Source: Streptomyces sp. NBC_01341
Lineage (GTDB): Bacteria; Actinomycetota; Actinomycetes; Streptomycetales; Streptomycetaceae
Assembly: GCF_035946055.1 (NCBI RefSeq)
Contig: NZ_CP108364.1
Coordinates: forward strand, 744,001-808,000
Direction: 5' to 3'
Length of the DNA stretch: 64,000 nt
A program made the position numbers and the translations under genes. The notes under the pieces are model-generated. The model searched no databases and was not told where the DNA came from. It saw only the letters and a program-made list of their open reading frames with translations. Each line of letters starts with the position of its first letter. The first letter of the stretch is position 1. Below are positions 26,565 to 34,713 of the stretch, one piece after another.

Positions 26565-27425
26565 CTACTTGAGCAGGCGGGAGAGCCTGCGGTCGGCGAG
26601 GGGTTTACCCCCGGTCTGGCAGGTGGGGCAGTACTGCAGCGAGGAGTCGCTGAACGACACCTCCAGCACGGTGTCACCGCAGACGGGGCAGGGCAGGCCG
26701 GTACGGCCGTGGACGCGCATGCTGCTCTTCTTCTCGGCCTTGAGCCGGCCCGCCGCGACGCCCCGGGAGCGTTCGACGGCTTCCTGGAGCGTCGTGCGCA
26801 TCGCGTGGTAGAGGTGGGTGATGTCGTTGTCGCCGAGGGACGTGGTGAGTTTGAAGGGCGACATCTTCGCGACGTGCAGGATCTCGTCGCTGTAGGCGTT
26901 GCCGATGCCCGCGATCAGCGACTGGTCCCGCAGAGCTCCCTTGATCTGCCGGCGTTCCCCGCCGAGCAGCGTCGCGAACGCGTCCCGGTCGAAGGAGTCC
27001 GCGAGCGGGTCGGGGCCGAGTCGTGCGACCCCGGGGACGTCGGCGGGGTCGCGTACCAGGTGGACGGCGAGTCGCTTGGTGGTGCCCATCTCCGTCAGGT
27101 CGAAGCCGTCGCCCCCGGCGAGTTGCACGCGCAGCGCGAGCGGTCCCTTGCCGGGCCGTGGCGGAGTCGCGGGGAAGCTGTCCTTCCACTGCAGCCAGCC
27201 GGCGCGCGCGAGGTGGATGAGCAGGTGGAGGGGGCCGGCCGCGATGTCGAGGAACTTGCCGTGCCGGGTCACGGAGGTGACGGTGGATCCCTCCAGGTCG
27301 GCCGGCGGCGGGTCGTACGTCTTCAGGACGCTGATCGCGAGCGGGAGGACGCGGGCGATCTCCTTGCCGACCAGGTGGTCGTCGAGGAAGTCCCGCAGGG
27401 CTTCGACTTCCGGCAGTTCGGGCAT
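26565..27425 (-). CDS. Fpg/Nei family DNA glycosylase
   Basis: A 286-residue base-excision repair glycosylase/AP lyase. It begins MPELPEVEALRDFL with the catalytic Pro2 and Glu3 of the family. The helix-two-turn-helix is visible (QIKGALRDQSLIAGIGNAYS) and the C-terminal zinc finger is complete (CPVCGDTV then QYCPTCQTGGKPL). Lys56-region residues (RHGKFLDI) also match. Streptomyces has several Fpg/Nei paralogues, and I cannot tell whether this one prefers 8-oxoguanine or oxidised pyrimidines. It is convergent with the zinc-finger gene. Confidence 0.9.
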   Translation of the reverse strand: MPELPEVEALRDFLDDHLVGKEIARVLPLAISVLKTYDPPPADLEGSTVTSVTRHGKFLDIAAGPLHLLIHLARAGWLQWKDSFPATPPRPGKGPLALRVQLAGGDGFDLTEMGTTKRLAVHLVRDPADVPGVARLGPDPLADSFDRDAFATLLGGERRQIKGALRDQSLIAGIGNAYSDEILHVAKMSPFKLTTSLGDNDITHLYHAMRTTLQEAVERSRGVAAGRLKAEKKSSMRVHGRTGLPCPVCGDTVLEVSFSDSSLQYCPTCQTGGKPLADRRLSRLLK

Positions 27426-27548
27426 GCCCCCAGCCTGCCGCAACGGGCGCGCGGACGCCCACCGGGCCGCTCGTCGTCCCGTGGGCCGTGCGGGGTGCGT
27501 CGGCGTGGGCGCGTCCCGGCGCGGGTCCGGCCCCGCGACCGCGTGCTG

Positions 27549-28907
27549 TCACGCGGGAGCGGGCACCGTCGGCAGGAGAGCGTGCAGTTCGCGGAGCTCT
27601 TCGTGCACCGCGGCGGTCAGCCGGTCGAGGTCGGGGAGCGCCTTGCCGTCGGCCACGAGTCCGACCTGTACCCGTCCGCCGTAGGTGGAGAGAGCGACGG
27701 CGAGCGACTGGCCACAGGCCAGCGGCGCCATGGGATAGACGGCGCGCAGGGGGCAGCCGCCGAGCGAGAGGGCCGACCGCGGCAGCGGCACGCTGGTGAC
27801 GAGGACGTCGAAGAGCATCCGGGCCGCGTTTCCGGCCAGCGGCGCACCGAACCGGTGTGCCAGCGCGGGCAGCTGATCGGCCAGTACGGCGACCGCGCCC
27901 GCCCCGCGCAGGGGCCCGGCCGCCTTGTTGCGGTCCATCCCCGTACGTACGAGTCGCAGACGCTCGCGGGGGTCGGGTTCTCCGACGGGAAGCCCGAGGA
28001 GGTAGGCGGAGAGCCTGTTGCCGGTCGCCGCGCCACCCGGCCGGCGGCGCGACACGGGCACGAGGGCGCGCGGATCCACGCCCGGGAGGGCCTCGCCCCG
28101 TTCGAGCATCCAGCGGCGGAGCGCTCCGGCGACCAGGGCGAGGAGGACGTCGTTGGCCGTGCCACCCTCGGTACGGCGGATGCGCTGCACCGTGCCGGCG
28201 TCGAGCTCGGCGGTGGCCAGCCGGCGCGTCCCGCTGGAGCGCGCCGTCAGGGCCGTCGATCCGCGGAGGTCGAGCCGGCTGGCCCGGACGACGGACGCCC
28301 CGACTCCCAGCGCCCGGCGTACGTCGCCGAGCCGGTCCAGCGCCATCCCCGCGGCTTCGTACGGGCCGGGCAGCCACGAACGGGGCGGCACCGGGTTCAG
28401 GCGGCGCACCGCACCCCGGCCGGCCGCGGCGGACGCGATCTGGTCGAAGATGCCGGCGCCGATGGCAACGGCCCGCATCCCGTCGGCGAGGGCGTGGTGC
28501 AGCTTGACGAGCACGGCGAACGGGCCGTCGCCCACGCTGTCCAGCAGGTACATCTGCCAGGGGGGCAGGCCCCTTTCCAGCGGCTGCTCCATGAGCTCAC
28601 CGGCGAGCCGCGTCGCCTGCGGCATGAAGTCGTCCCCGCTGAGCACGATCCGCTTGACGTGCCGGTGCACGTCGAAGTCCTTGTCGGTGAACCACGCCGC
28701 GCCCCCGACGGGGAGCAGGACGTCGCGCACCCGCATGCGCAGCCGGGGGATGGCGGCGGCGCGGGTTCCGAGCAGTTCGAGCAGCTCGCGCGGCTGCGCA
28801 CCGGGCGCGGCCTCGAACACGGCCAGAGCGCCGAGGTGCATCGGATGGGCATCGGTTTCGAGGTGCCAGAAAGCCAGATCAAGAGGTGCCAGGAGCTCGG
28901 TACTCAA
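27549..28907 (-). CDS. Wax ester synthase/diacylglycerol acyltransferase
   Basis: A 452-residue WS/DGAT enzyme that joins acyl-CoA to a long-chain alcohol or diacylglycerol to make storage lipid. The active-site motif HHALADG is present in VLVKLHHALADGMRAVAIGA, along with LSPLD-like LLAPLDLAFWHLE at the N-terminus, GGTANDVLLALVAGALRRW and the C-terminal VTSVPLPRSALSLGG. I chose TTG 28907 (LSTELLAPLD), which has GAGG 5 bases upstream and gives a normal length. An ATG at 28976 would add 23 unlike residues. The upstream 119 bases carry three direct GTTAC elements. Confidence 0.85.
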   Translation of the reverse strand: MSTELLAPLDLAFWHLETDAHPMHLGALAVFEAAPGAQPRELLELLGTRAAAIPRLRMRVRDVLLPVGGAAWFTDKDFDVHRHVKRIVLSGDDFMPQATRLAGELMEQPLERGLPPWQMYLLDSVGDGPFAVLVKLHHALADGMRAVAIGAGIFDQIASAAAGRGAVRRLNPVPPRSWLPGPYEAAGMALDRLGDVRRALGVGASVVRASRLDLRGSTALTARSSGTRRLATAELDAGTVQRIRRTEGGTANDVLLALVAGALRRWMLERGEALPGVDPRALVPVSRRRPGGAATGNRLSAYLLGLPVGEPDPRERLRLVRTGMDRNKAAGPLRGAGAVAVLADQLPALAHRFGAPLAGNAARMLFDVLVTSVPLPRSALSLGGCPLRAVYPMAPLACGQSLAVALSTYGGRVQVGLVADGKALPDLDRLTAAVHEELRELHALLPTVPAPA

Positions 28908-28965
28908 CGGGGCCTCGCGTCGTCGACAACGGAACGTCGGGATCGAAGTCAATCCCCACAGGTCA

Positions 28966-29001
28966 GTTACGGTCAAGCATGAGCATGTTACGTACTGTTA
29001 C
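28966..29001. promoter_or_regulatory. Direct GTTAC elements upstream of the wax-ester synthase
   Basis: GTTAC occurs at 28966-28970, 28987-28991 and 28997-29001, in a less GC-rich patch just upstream of the WS/DGAT gene. The last two are 10 bases apart, one helical turn. On the minus strand TTGACC also occurs here. A repressor or activator site is possible. Confidence 0.35.
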
Positions 29002-29026
29002 AGTCTTTCGGCGCCCGGACGGCGGG

Positions 29027-31090
29027 CTACCGGTGCCCTTGGATGAGGAACTCGCACCACACGCACTTGCCGTTGCCCCGGGACTCCACTCCCCAGACAT
29101 CGGCCAGTCGGTCGACGAGCATGAGGCCGCGGCCCGAGACCCCGGACTCCCCCGCGTCCCTGCGGCGCGGCAGCGCGCTGGAGCGGTCCTCGACGTCGAC
29201 CCTGAGACGCCGTTCGGGTCCGGTGAGCACCCGGATGGTGACGATGGCGCCTCCGTCGGTGTGCATCAGCGCGTTGGTGATCAGCTCGTCGGCGGCGAGT
29301 TCGACCTCGTCCGCGCGCTCCTTGGCGCCCCAGGCGCGTACCGCGGCCCGGATCATGTGGCGGCACGAACTGAGGGCCTCCGGGTCGTTCTGCGCCACGT
29401 GCTGCTGGAGCCGGCCGCCCGGGTGCGGGGCGTGGGCGGCGTTACGGCGCAGGAGCAGCACCGCCATGTCGTCCTCGCCACCGCGCTCGTCGACGACCTC
29501 GCAGAGTCTGTCGGCCAGCCTCTGCAGGTCCTCCGGACCGTCGGCCACGGTCGAGGCGAGCAGCCGCATGCCGTCGTCGAGGTCCGTTCCCGGGAGTTCC
29601 ACCATGCCGTCGGTGTAGAGGATCATCGTCTGGCCCGGGTCCAGGTCGACGGTGCTGACCGGGTACTCGAGCCGCCCGAACTCGGCGGAGAGCCCCAGCG
29701 GCAGCCCGCCGTCCACGGGCAGCTTGCGACAACTGCCGTCCACGTCCCTGAGAGCGGGGTCGACGTGCCCGGCCCGGACCAGCTGAACCACTCCGGTGGT
29801 CAGGTCGGCCTCGGCGTAGGTGCAGGTGGCGAAGCGGTCGGTGTCGAGTTCGTGGAGGAAGACGGAGGCCCGCGCCATCACCGTGGCCGGGCTGTGGCCC
29901 TCGGCGGCGTAGGCGCGCAGCACGATCCTGAGCTGGCCCATGACGGCCGCCGCGTGCGTGTCGTGCCCCTGCACGTCGCCGATGACGGCACCGACCCGGC
30001 CGCCGGGAAGCGCGATGATGTCGTACCAGTCGCCGCCGATGTCGCGGCCCAGCCGGGCGGAGCGGTAGCGGACGGCGACCTGGGCCCCCGGCACCTCCGG
30101 GATCCGGCGCGGCAGCATCGCCTGCTGGAGGCCCTCGGCGAGGTCGTGCTCCTGCTCGTAGAGCATGGCCCGCTGGAGGCTCTGGGCGATCGAACTGCCG
30201 AGGGCGACGAGCAGATTCCGCTCGTCGGCCGTGAATCCGGCCTTGTCGCCGTAGAGGAGCCCGAGTGCCCCGATCGGACGGGCCTGCGCGATCAGCGGCA
30301 TGTACGCGGCGGCGGTGATCCCGAGGTGGCTGATGTTCGGCCAGAGGATCGGGTACGAGGTGGCGAAGTCGTCGGCACTCTCGATGAAGCGGGGGGTGAG
30401 CGTGCGGATCACCTCGCTCATCGGGTACGGCTCGTCCACCCGGGTGTAGCGGGTGCCCTGCACGAACGCCCCTTCGGGGCCGTCGGCCACGAGGTGGATC
30501 CGGCCGGACTCCAGCAGGCCCATGACGAGGCTCGTAGCCCCGAGGTTCGCGAGACCCCGGGAGCTCTTCAGGACCTCGGTGACGTCCTTGACCGTCCGCG
30601 CGTGGGCCAGGGCGGCCGTGGTGCCCTCGACGAGGCTGGTGCGCCGCCGGCGTTCCTCGTCGACCGTCCGGCGCGCCGTGGACTCGGCCAGCTCCTGGGT
30701 GGCGTCGCGGACGATGCCGATGATCCGGCGGGGCCGGCCGGTGCCGTCCCGGCGGATGAACCCCTGGGTGTGGGTCCAGCACAGGGTTCCGTCGGGCCGC
30801 GTGCGGCGGAAGTACGCGCCGTAGTTGCTCCGGCCGCTCTTCAGCGCCTGGGAGACCATTGCGTCGAGCCGGACCGCCTCGTCCGTGGGCACGCGCTGTC
30901 CGAGCGTCGCCGGGTCGCCGTCGTACTCGTCGGCTCGCAGGTCGAACACGTCGAGGGCGGGCTCGTCCATGTGCATGAGGCCGCTGTCCAGATCCCAGTC
31001 GAAGCTGCCCATTCGGTTCAGGGCGAGGCTGAGATCCGGGTGGGCGGGCCAGTCGTCCGGGAGTGACAGGGCACCCGCCCGATCATCCAT
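29027..31090 (-). CDS. PAS-GAF-SpoIIE phosphatase with C-terminal ATPase domain
   Basis: A 687-residue signalling protein. An N-terminal PAS domain (about 20-135, ending RIIGIVRDATQEL) is followed by GAF (about 160-315), a SpoIIE-type PP2C phosphatase (QQAMLPRRIPEVPGAQVAVR, IGGDWYDI, AVIGDVQGHD, LYTDGMVE, DDMAVLLLR), and an HATPase_c_2 domain like RsbW (ELAADELITNALMHTDGG, GRGLMLVDRLADVWG). This multi-domain design, common in Streptomyces, joins a STAS-protein phosphatase to an anti-sigma-like kinase in one chain. ATG 31090 is preferred over GTG 31099 because of AGAG spacing. It is divergent from the operon at 31229. Confidence 0.9.
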   Translation of the reverse strand: MDDRAGALSLPDDWPAHPDLSLALNRMGSFDWDLDSGLMHMDEPALDVFDLRADEYDGDPATLGQRVPTDEAVRLDAMVSQALKSGRSNYGAYFRRTRPDGTLCWTHTQGFIRRDGTGRPRRIIGIVRDATQELAESTARRTVDEERRRRTSLVEGTTAALAHARTVKDVTEVLKSSRGLANLGATSLVMGLLESGRIHLVADGPEGAFVQGTRYTRVDEPYPMSEVIRTLTPRFIESADDFATSYPILWPNISHLGITAAAYMPLIAQARPIGALGLLYGDKAGFTADERNLLVALGSSIAQSLQRAMLYEQEHDLAEGLQQAMLPRRIPEVPGAQVAVRYRSARLGRDIGGDWYDIIALPGGRVGAVIGDVQGHDTHAAAVMGQLRIVLRAYAAEGHSPATVMARASVFLHELDTDRFATCTYAEADLTTGVVQLVRAGHVDPALRDVDGSCRKLPVDGGLPLGLSAEFGRLEYPVSTVDLDPGQTMILYTDGMVELPGTDLDDGMRLLASTVADGPEDLQRLADRLCEVVDERGGEDDMAVLLLRRNAAHAPHPGGRLQQHVAQNDPEALSSCRHMIRAAVRAWGAKERADEVELAADELITNALMHTDGGAIVTIRVLTGPERRLRVDVEDRSSALPRRRDAGESGVSGRGLMLVDRLADVWGVESRGNGKCVWCEFLIQGHR

Positions 31091-31137
31091 ATGCGCCACT
31101 CTGCCATTATTTGCCCGATTCCTCGACCGAACCGCAC

Positions 31138-31193
31138 TTGAACGCGTTCAGAACAAACACTATGCTCGGCACAGCAGAAACTGAACGCGTTCA
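31138..31193 (+). promoter_or_regulatory. Promoter flanked by two TGAACGCGTTCA operators
   Basis: The perfect 12-base palindrome TGAACGCGTTCA occurs at 31139-31150 and 31182-31193, centres 43 bases (about four turns) apart. TTGAAC (31138-31143) and TATGCT (31161-31166) form a -35/-10 pair with 17-base spacing, so the first operator overlies the -35 and the second lies just past the start site. This is a classic repressor arrangement for the operon at 31229. The regulator, perhaps TetR-like, is not encoded nearby. Confidence 0.7.
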
Positions 31194-31228
31194 ATTCAGT
31201 TCGCCGACGCGAGACGGGGGTGGGCGCG

Positions 31229-32065
31229 GTGTCCGTACTGGTCGGCCTCATCGTGATGCTGGGCATGCTGGTGATCGTGCCCTTGGGCCTCCGGCTCGCC
31301 GGGGACCCGGGACTGGACCGCATCCGACGGCTGTGGCCCCTCTTCGCGATCCCCGGAGCCCTGTCCCTGTGGCTCCCGCGCGGCACCACCGCCGGCGCAC
31401 TCGCCCTCTGCTACGCACTCGGGACACTGGCCCTCGCGGCCCACGCCCCGCTGCGCCTGGCCCGCACGCGCCGCGCGCGTCCCGCGGACGTGGCACTGCT
31501 CACGGCGCTCGTCACCCCGTCGGTCGCCGCACTCGCTCTCGTGGCCGAGCGCTCCGGCCACGCACTGTTCGGATTCGAGCTCGGCATCCTCGCGCTGACG
31601 GTGCCGCACTTCCACTTCGCCGGGTTCGCCGCCGCCCTCGTCGCCGGACTCGTCTGCCGGACCGAGGACGGTCCGGCAGGCCGCTTCGCCGCCCTGAGCG
31701 TGCCGTCCGGCACCCTGCTCGTCCTCGTCGGCTACTTCACCGGCGACGGGACCGAGCTGGCCGGGGCGGTCGTCCTCACCGCCGGCATGTGGACCGTCGC
31801 CCTTCTCACCTGGCGCACCGCACGTGCCCCCGGCCGCGACCGCACCACGGGCGTCCTGCTCGCCGTCTCGGCCGCGGTACTCGTGGCGACGATGGTGCTC
31901 GCGCTGAGCTGGGCGCTCGGCGAGGCCACCGGGCTGCCCCACCCCACACTGACCTGGATGGCCGCCACGCACGGACTCGGCAACGCACTGGGCTTCGCGC
32001 TCTGCGCGCTGCTCGCCCGGCGCCGGCTCCAGGACCTCACCCGGCCGGAAGGCGGAACCGCATGA
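31229..32065 (+). CDS. YndJ-like multi-pass membrane protein
   Basis: A 278-residue membrane protein with about eight hydrophobic segments, for example VLVGLIVMLGMLVIVPLG, VALLTALVTPSVAALALVAE, LLVLVGYFTGDG and LLAVSAAVLVATMVLALSW. The conserved PHFHFAGF and ATHGLGNALGF motifs resemble YndJ proteins. Histidines in the membrane suggest metal or haem binding, but no function is known. GTG 31229 is preferred over GTG 31220 because a GGGGG stretch sits 8 bases upstream. The stop overlaps the next gene by 4 bases. Confidence 0.75.
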   Translation: MSVLVGLIVMLGMLVIVPLGLRLAGDPGLDRIRRLWPLFAIPGALSLWLPRGTTAGALALCYALGTLALAAHAPLRLARTRRARPADVALLTALVTPSVAALALVAERSGHALFGFELGILALTVPHFHFAGFAAALVAGLVCRTEDGPAGRFAALSVPSGTLLVLVGYFTGDGTELAGAVVLTAGMWTVALLTWRTARAPGRDRTTGVLLAVSAAVLVATMVLALSWALGEATGLPHPTLTWMAATHGLGNALGFALCALLARRRLQDLTRPEGGTA

Positions 32066-32571
32066 GCACCCTCACCTACCCCGAGGTCGGAGCCACCCGG
32101 CTCGGCCCCCTCCCTGAGGGATACCACCACCTGCACCACAGGGCCCCCGTCGGCAGGGGACGGGCGGAGTTCGAGGCTGCGGGCACCGCTGTCACCGAGT
32201 GGCGCGTGCACCGGGCGGCCGGGGCAGGTGTGAGCGCCTCTGCGGCCCGGGCGGCGGCCGGAGTCCTTGTCGAGGTATCGGCGGGGTTCGGACGGTTCCG
32301 CGTCACCGCTCCCTGCGAGGTCGTCTGGGCTGTGTACGAGGACAACCGCACCGGCTTCGCCTACGGCACCCGCGCGCGGCACCCCGAACGCGGCGAGGAG
32401 AGCTTCGTCGTGGAGCTCGCGGACGACGGCACCGTCTGGTTCACCGTGACGGCCTTCTCGCGGCCCGCCCGGTGGTACGCACGGCTCGCCGGCCCACTCG
32501 TGCCGCTCGCCCAGCGGTGGTACGCGCGCCGGCTCGGAAACGTGCTGCGCCGCTCCGTGTCGGCCGCCTGA
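32062..32571 (+). CDS. DUF1990 family protein
   Basis: A 169-residue soluble protein of the DUF1990 family. The features are an N-terminal TYPEVGATRLGPLPEGYHHL, the DUF1990 core FGRFRVTAPCEVVWAVYED, FAYGTRARHPERGEESFVVE and WFTVTAFSRPARWYARLAGP, and a basic C-terminus (AQRWYARRLGNVLRRSV). It is probably a StART-like beta-barrel that binds a hydrophobic ligand, by general fold rather than direct proof. The ATG overlaps the previous stop (ATGA). A lipase maturation factor follows 30 bases later, consistent with a lipid-related role. Confidence 0.85.
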   Translation: MSTLTYPEVGATRLGPLPEGYHHLHHRAPVGRGRAEFEAAGTAVTEWRVHRAAGAGVSASAARAAAGVLVEVSAGFGRFRVTAPCEVVWAVYEDNRTGFAYGTRARHPERGEESFVVELADDGTVWFTVTAFSRPARWYARLAGPLVPLAQRWYARRLGNVLRRSVSAA

Positions 32572-32601
32572 CGGAAGGGCGCGCGCCGGATACTGGAGGC
32601 G

Positions 32602-34041
32602 ATGGAGTGGTTCACCGCCGAGGGCTACTGGCTGAGCAGGCTGGTCTTCCAGCGCTCCCTGGCCGCCGTGTATCTGGTCGCGTTCGTCGCCGCCGCGCTT
32701 CAGTTCCGGGCGCTGATCGGCGCCCGGGGCATGCTGCCCGTGCCTGATCTCCTGCGGAGCACGTCCTGGCGCGCGGCTCCGGGGCTGTTCCGGCTGCACT
32801 ACTCCGACCGCTTCTTCGCCCTGGTCGCGTGGACGGGCGCCGCGGTGTCGCTCGCCCTCCTGGCCGGGGCCGACTCACATCTTCCGCTGGGGGCCGCGAT
32901 GGCCCTGTGGGCGGTGCCCTGGGTGCTGTATCTGTCGATCGTCCAGGTCGGCCAGGTCTGGTACGGCTTCGGATGGGAATCGCTCCTGCTGGAGACCGGG
33001 TTCCTCGCCGTGTTCCTCGGCAACGCCGACACGGCTGCCCCGGTGCTGGTCCTCTGGCTCCTGCGCTGGCTGCTCTTCCGGGTCGAGTTCGGGGCGGGAC
33101 TCATCAAGATCCGGGGGGACGAGTGCTGGCGCCGGCTGACCTGTCTGGATTTCCACCACGAGACGCAGCCCATGCCAGGCCCTCTGAGCTGGTTCTTCCA
33201 CCGGCTGCCGAGACCCGTCCACCGGCTGGAGGTCGCGGCCAACCACGTCACCCAACTGGTGGTGCCGTTCCTGCTGTTCACCCCCCAGCCGGTGGCGAGC
33301 GGCGCGGCGGGGCTGATGGTGGCCACCCAGCTCTGGCTGGTCCTGTCGGGGAACTTCGCGTGGCTGAACTGGCTGACGATCGTGCTCGCCCTCGCCGCGG
33401 TCGACTGGTCACCGATCGCCGGCTCCCCACCCGCGCAGGCCGCGCCACCGCTCTGGTACGAGGTGGTGGTGTGCGGGGTCACCGCCCTGGTCGTGCTGCT
33501 CAGCTACCGGCCGGCGCGCAACCTCGCCTCCCGCCGTCAGGCGATGAACCGGTCGTTCGACCCGCTGCACCTGGTCAACACCTACGGGGCCTTCGGGAGC
33601 ATCAGCAGGATGCGGCTGGAGGTGGTGGTCGAGGGGACCCGTGAGCCCGTGGTCCACGAGGGGACGCGCTGGCTCGAATACGGCTTCCGCGGAAAACCCG
33701 GCGACCCGCGCAGGCTTCCTCGCCAGTTCGCCCCGTACCACCTGCGGCTCGACTGGATGATGTGGTTCGCGGCGCTCTCCCCCGCGTACGCGCGCCCCTG
33801 GTTCGGGCCGTTCGTCGAGCGGCTGCTGCGGGGCGACCGCGACACGCTGCGGCTCCTGGGCCACAACCCGTTCCCCGAGGGGCCGCCCGCGCACATCCGG
33901 GCCAGGGTCTTCCACTACCGCTTCACGGACGTGCGGGAACTGCGTGCGACCGGCCGCTGGTGGGAACGGACCTACGTGCGCGACTTCATGCGACCGATGG
34001 CAAGGCCGCTTCCGCTCCGGCCGGACGACGGGGCGGCCTGA
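32602..34041 (+). CDS. Lipase maturation factor (LMF1-like) membrane protein
   Basis: A 479-residue multi-pass membrane protein related to the animal lipase maturation factor LMF1, an ER factor needed for lipoprotein lipase folding. Characteristic stretches are GFGWESLLLETGFLAVFLGN, FGAGLIKIRGDECWRRLTCL, DFHHETQPMPGPLSWF and VNTYGAFGSISRMRLEVVVE, then the soluble C-terminal part (GTRWLEYGFRGKPGDP, APYHLRLDWMMWF). In bacteria its job is unknown, and no lipase gene is present nearby. Third gene of the YndJ-DUF1990-LMF operon; a strong terminator follows. Confidence 0.9.
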   Translation: MEWFTAEGYWLSRLVFQRSLAAVYLVAFVAAALQFRALIGARGMLPVPDLLRSTSWRAAPGLFRLHYSDRFFALVAWTGAAVSLALLAGADSHLPLGAAMALWAVPWVLYLSIVQVGQVWYGFGWESLLLETGFLAVFLGNADTAAPVLVLWLLRWLLFRVEFGAGLIKIRGDECWRRLTCLDFHHETQPMPGPLSWFFHRLPRPVHRLEVAANHVTQLVVPFLLFTPQPVASGAAGLMVATQLWLVLSGNFAWLNWLTIVLALAAVDWSPIAGSPPAQAAPPLWYEVVVCGVTALVVLLSYRPARNLASRRQAMNRSFDPLHLVNTYGAFGSISRMRLEVVVEGTREPVVHEGTRWLEYGFRGKPGDPRRLPRQFAPYHLRLDWMMWFAALSPAYARPWFGPFVERLLRGDRDTLRLLGHNPFPEGPPAHIRARVFHYRFTDVRELRATGRWWERTYVRDFMRPMARPLPLRPDDGAA

Positions 34042-34060
34042 TCACGGGCTGGCCCGACAG

Positions 34061-34096
34061 GGCTCCGGCCCCCGTCGGGAGACGGGGGCCGGAGCC
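34061..34096. terminator. Perfect 16-base stem terminator
   Basis: GGCTCCGGCCCCCGTC (34061-34076) pairs without mismatch with 34081-34096 around a GGGA loop. It lies 20 bases after the lipase maturation factor stop and just beyond the stop of the minus-strand small gene at 34123, so it can terminate both. Confidence 0.8.
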
Positions 34097-34122
34097 GAGC
34101 GCCGTACGGGGCGACCGCAGCG

Positions 34123-34296
34123 TCAGTCGATGCCGGGCAGGATGTGCGGCTCGGCGAGGTCGTCCTCGTATCCGGCCAGCCTGATCGGGGCCGACCGGGC
34201 CCAGACCTCGATGTTCCGAAGCTTCTCGGGCCGGCCGGTCCGCTCCCGCGCCGGATCGGCCGGGCGCGTCTCGCTCTTGGTCATCTCAGGTGTCAC
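34123..34296 (-). CDS. 57-residue peptide of unknown function
   Basis: An unrecognised small protein. GTG 34296 is chosen because AAGGAG lies 6 bases upstream; an internal ATG at 34284 has none. The N-terminal half is charged and disordered-looking (KSETRPADPARERTGRPEKL). The C-terminal half is distinctive: RNIEVWARSAPIRLAGYEDD then LAEPHILPGID. The leader-plus-compact-core shape resembles ribosomally made, modified peptide precursors, but no modification enzyme is adjacent. It could also be a small regulator. A strong hairpin (34061-34096) lies just beyond the stop. Confidence 0.6.
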   Translation of the reverse strand: MTPEMTKSETRPADPARERTGRPEKLRNIEVWARSAPIRLAGYEDDLAEPHILPGID

Positions 34297-34713
34297 CGCG
34301 GACTCCTTCGTGTCGCGTATCCCCGGGGCGGTGGCGACGCTGCGGCTGTGAGAACCGTGTCGACCGCCCTCTGAGGGCAGGGGCAGAAACAGTTCGGTCG
34401 CGGTGGCGCCGGTACGGGGCGGGACGTCGGACTGCATAAGACCTGTCCCGGGACGGCCGAGGAAGTTTTGTGGGTTCCTTGGTGGCGTCCGTTCATCTCA
34501 GACTAACCAAATGAGCGCCATCCCGCTCGACAGAACGTGTGGCCTGGATCACTTTCAGCCAACAGGAACGGCGGCGGGCCCGCAAATTCGGGCCCGCCGC
34601 CGTGGTGCCGGTGCACCTGCGTGACCTGCGGTGCTGAAGACACCGAGGGCGCGGGAGGGGCACGAAACGCGGGAGGAGCGGGAGGGATCAGAGCTGCCGG
34701 AGGGGACCAGCGG
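34297..34713. other. Intergenic region upstream of the small peptide gene
   Basis: This 417-base stretch lies between the SDR gene stop and the small peptide start, both minus strand. It holds the 34569-34602 terminator and a relatively AT-rich part (about 34470-34535) that may contain the peptide gene promoter. I see no further convincing gene. Confidence 0.5.
34569..34602 (-). terminator. Perfect 14-base stem terminator of the SDR gene
   Basis: CGGCGGCGGGCCCG (34569-34582) pairs perfectly with CGGGCCCGCCGCCG (34589-34602) around the AT-rich loop CAAATT. It lies 112 bases 3' of the SDR stop at 34714 and isolates the small peptide gene as its own transcription unit. Confidence 0.75.
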
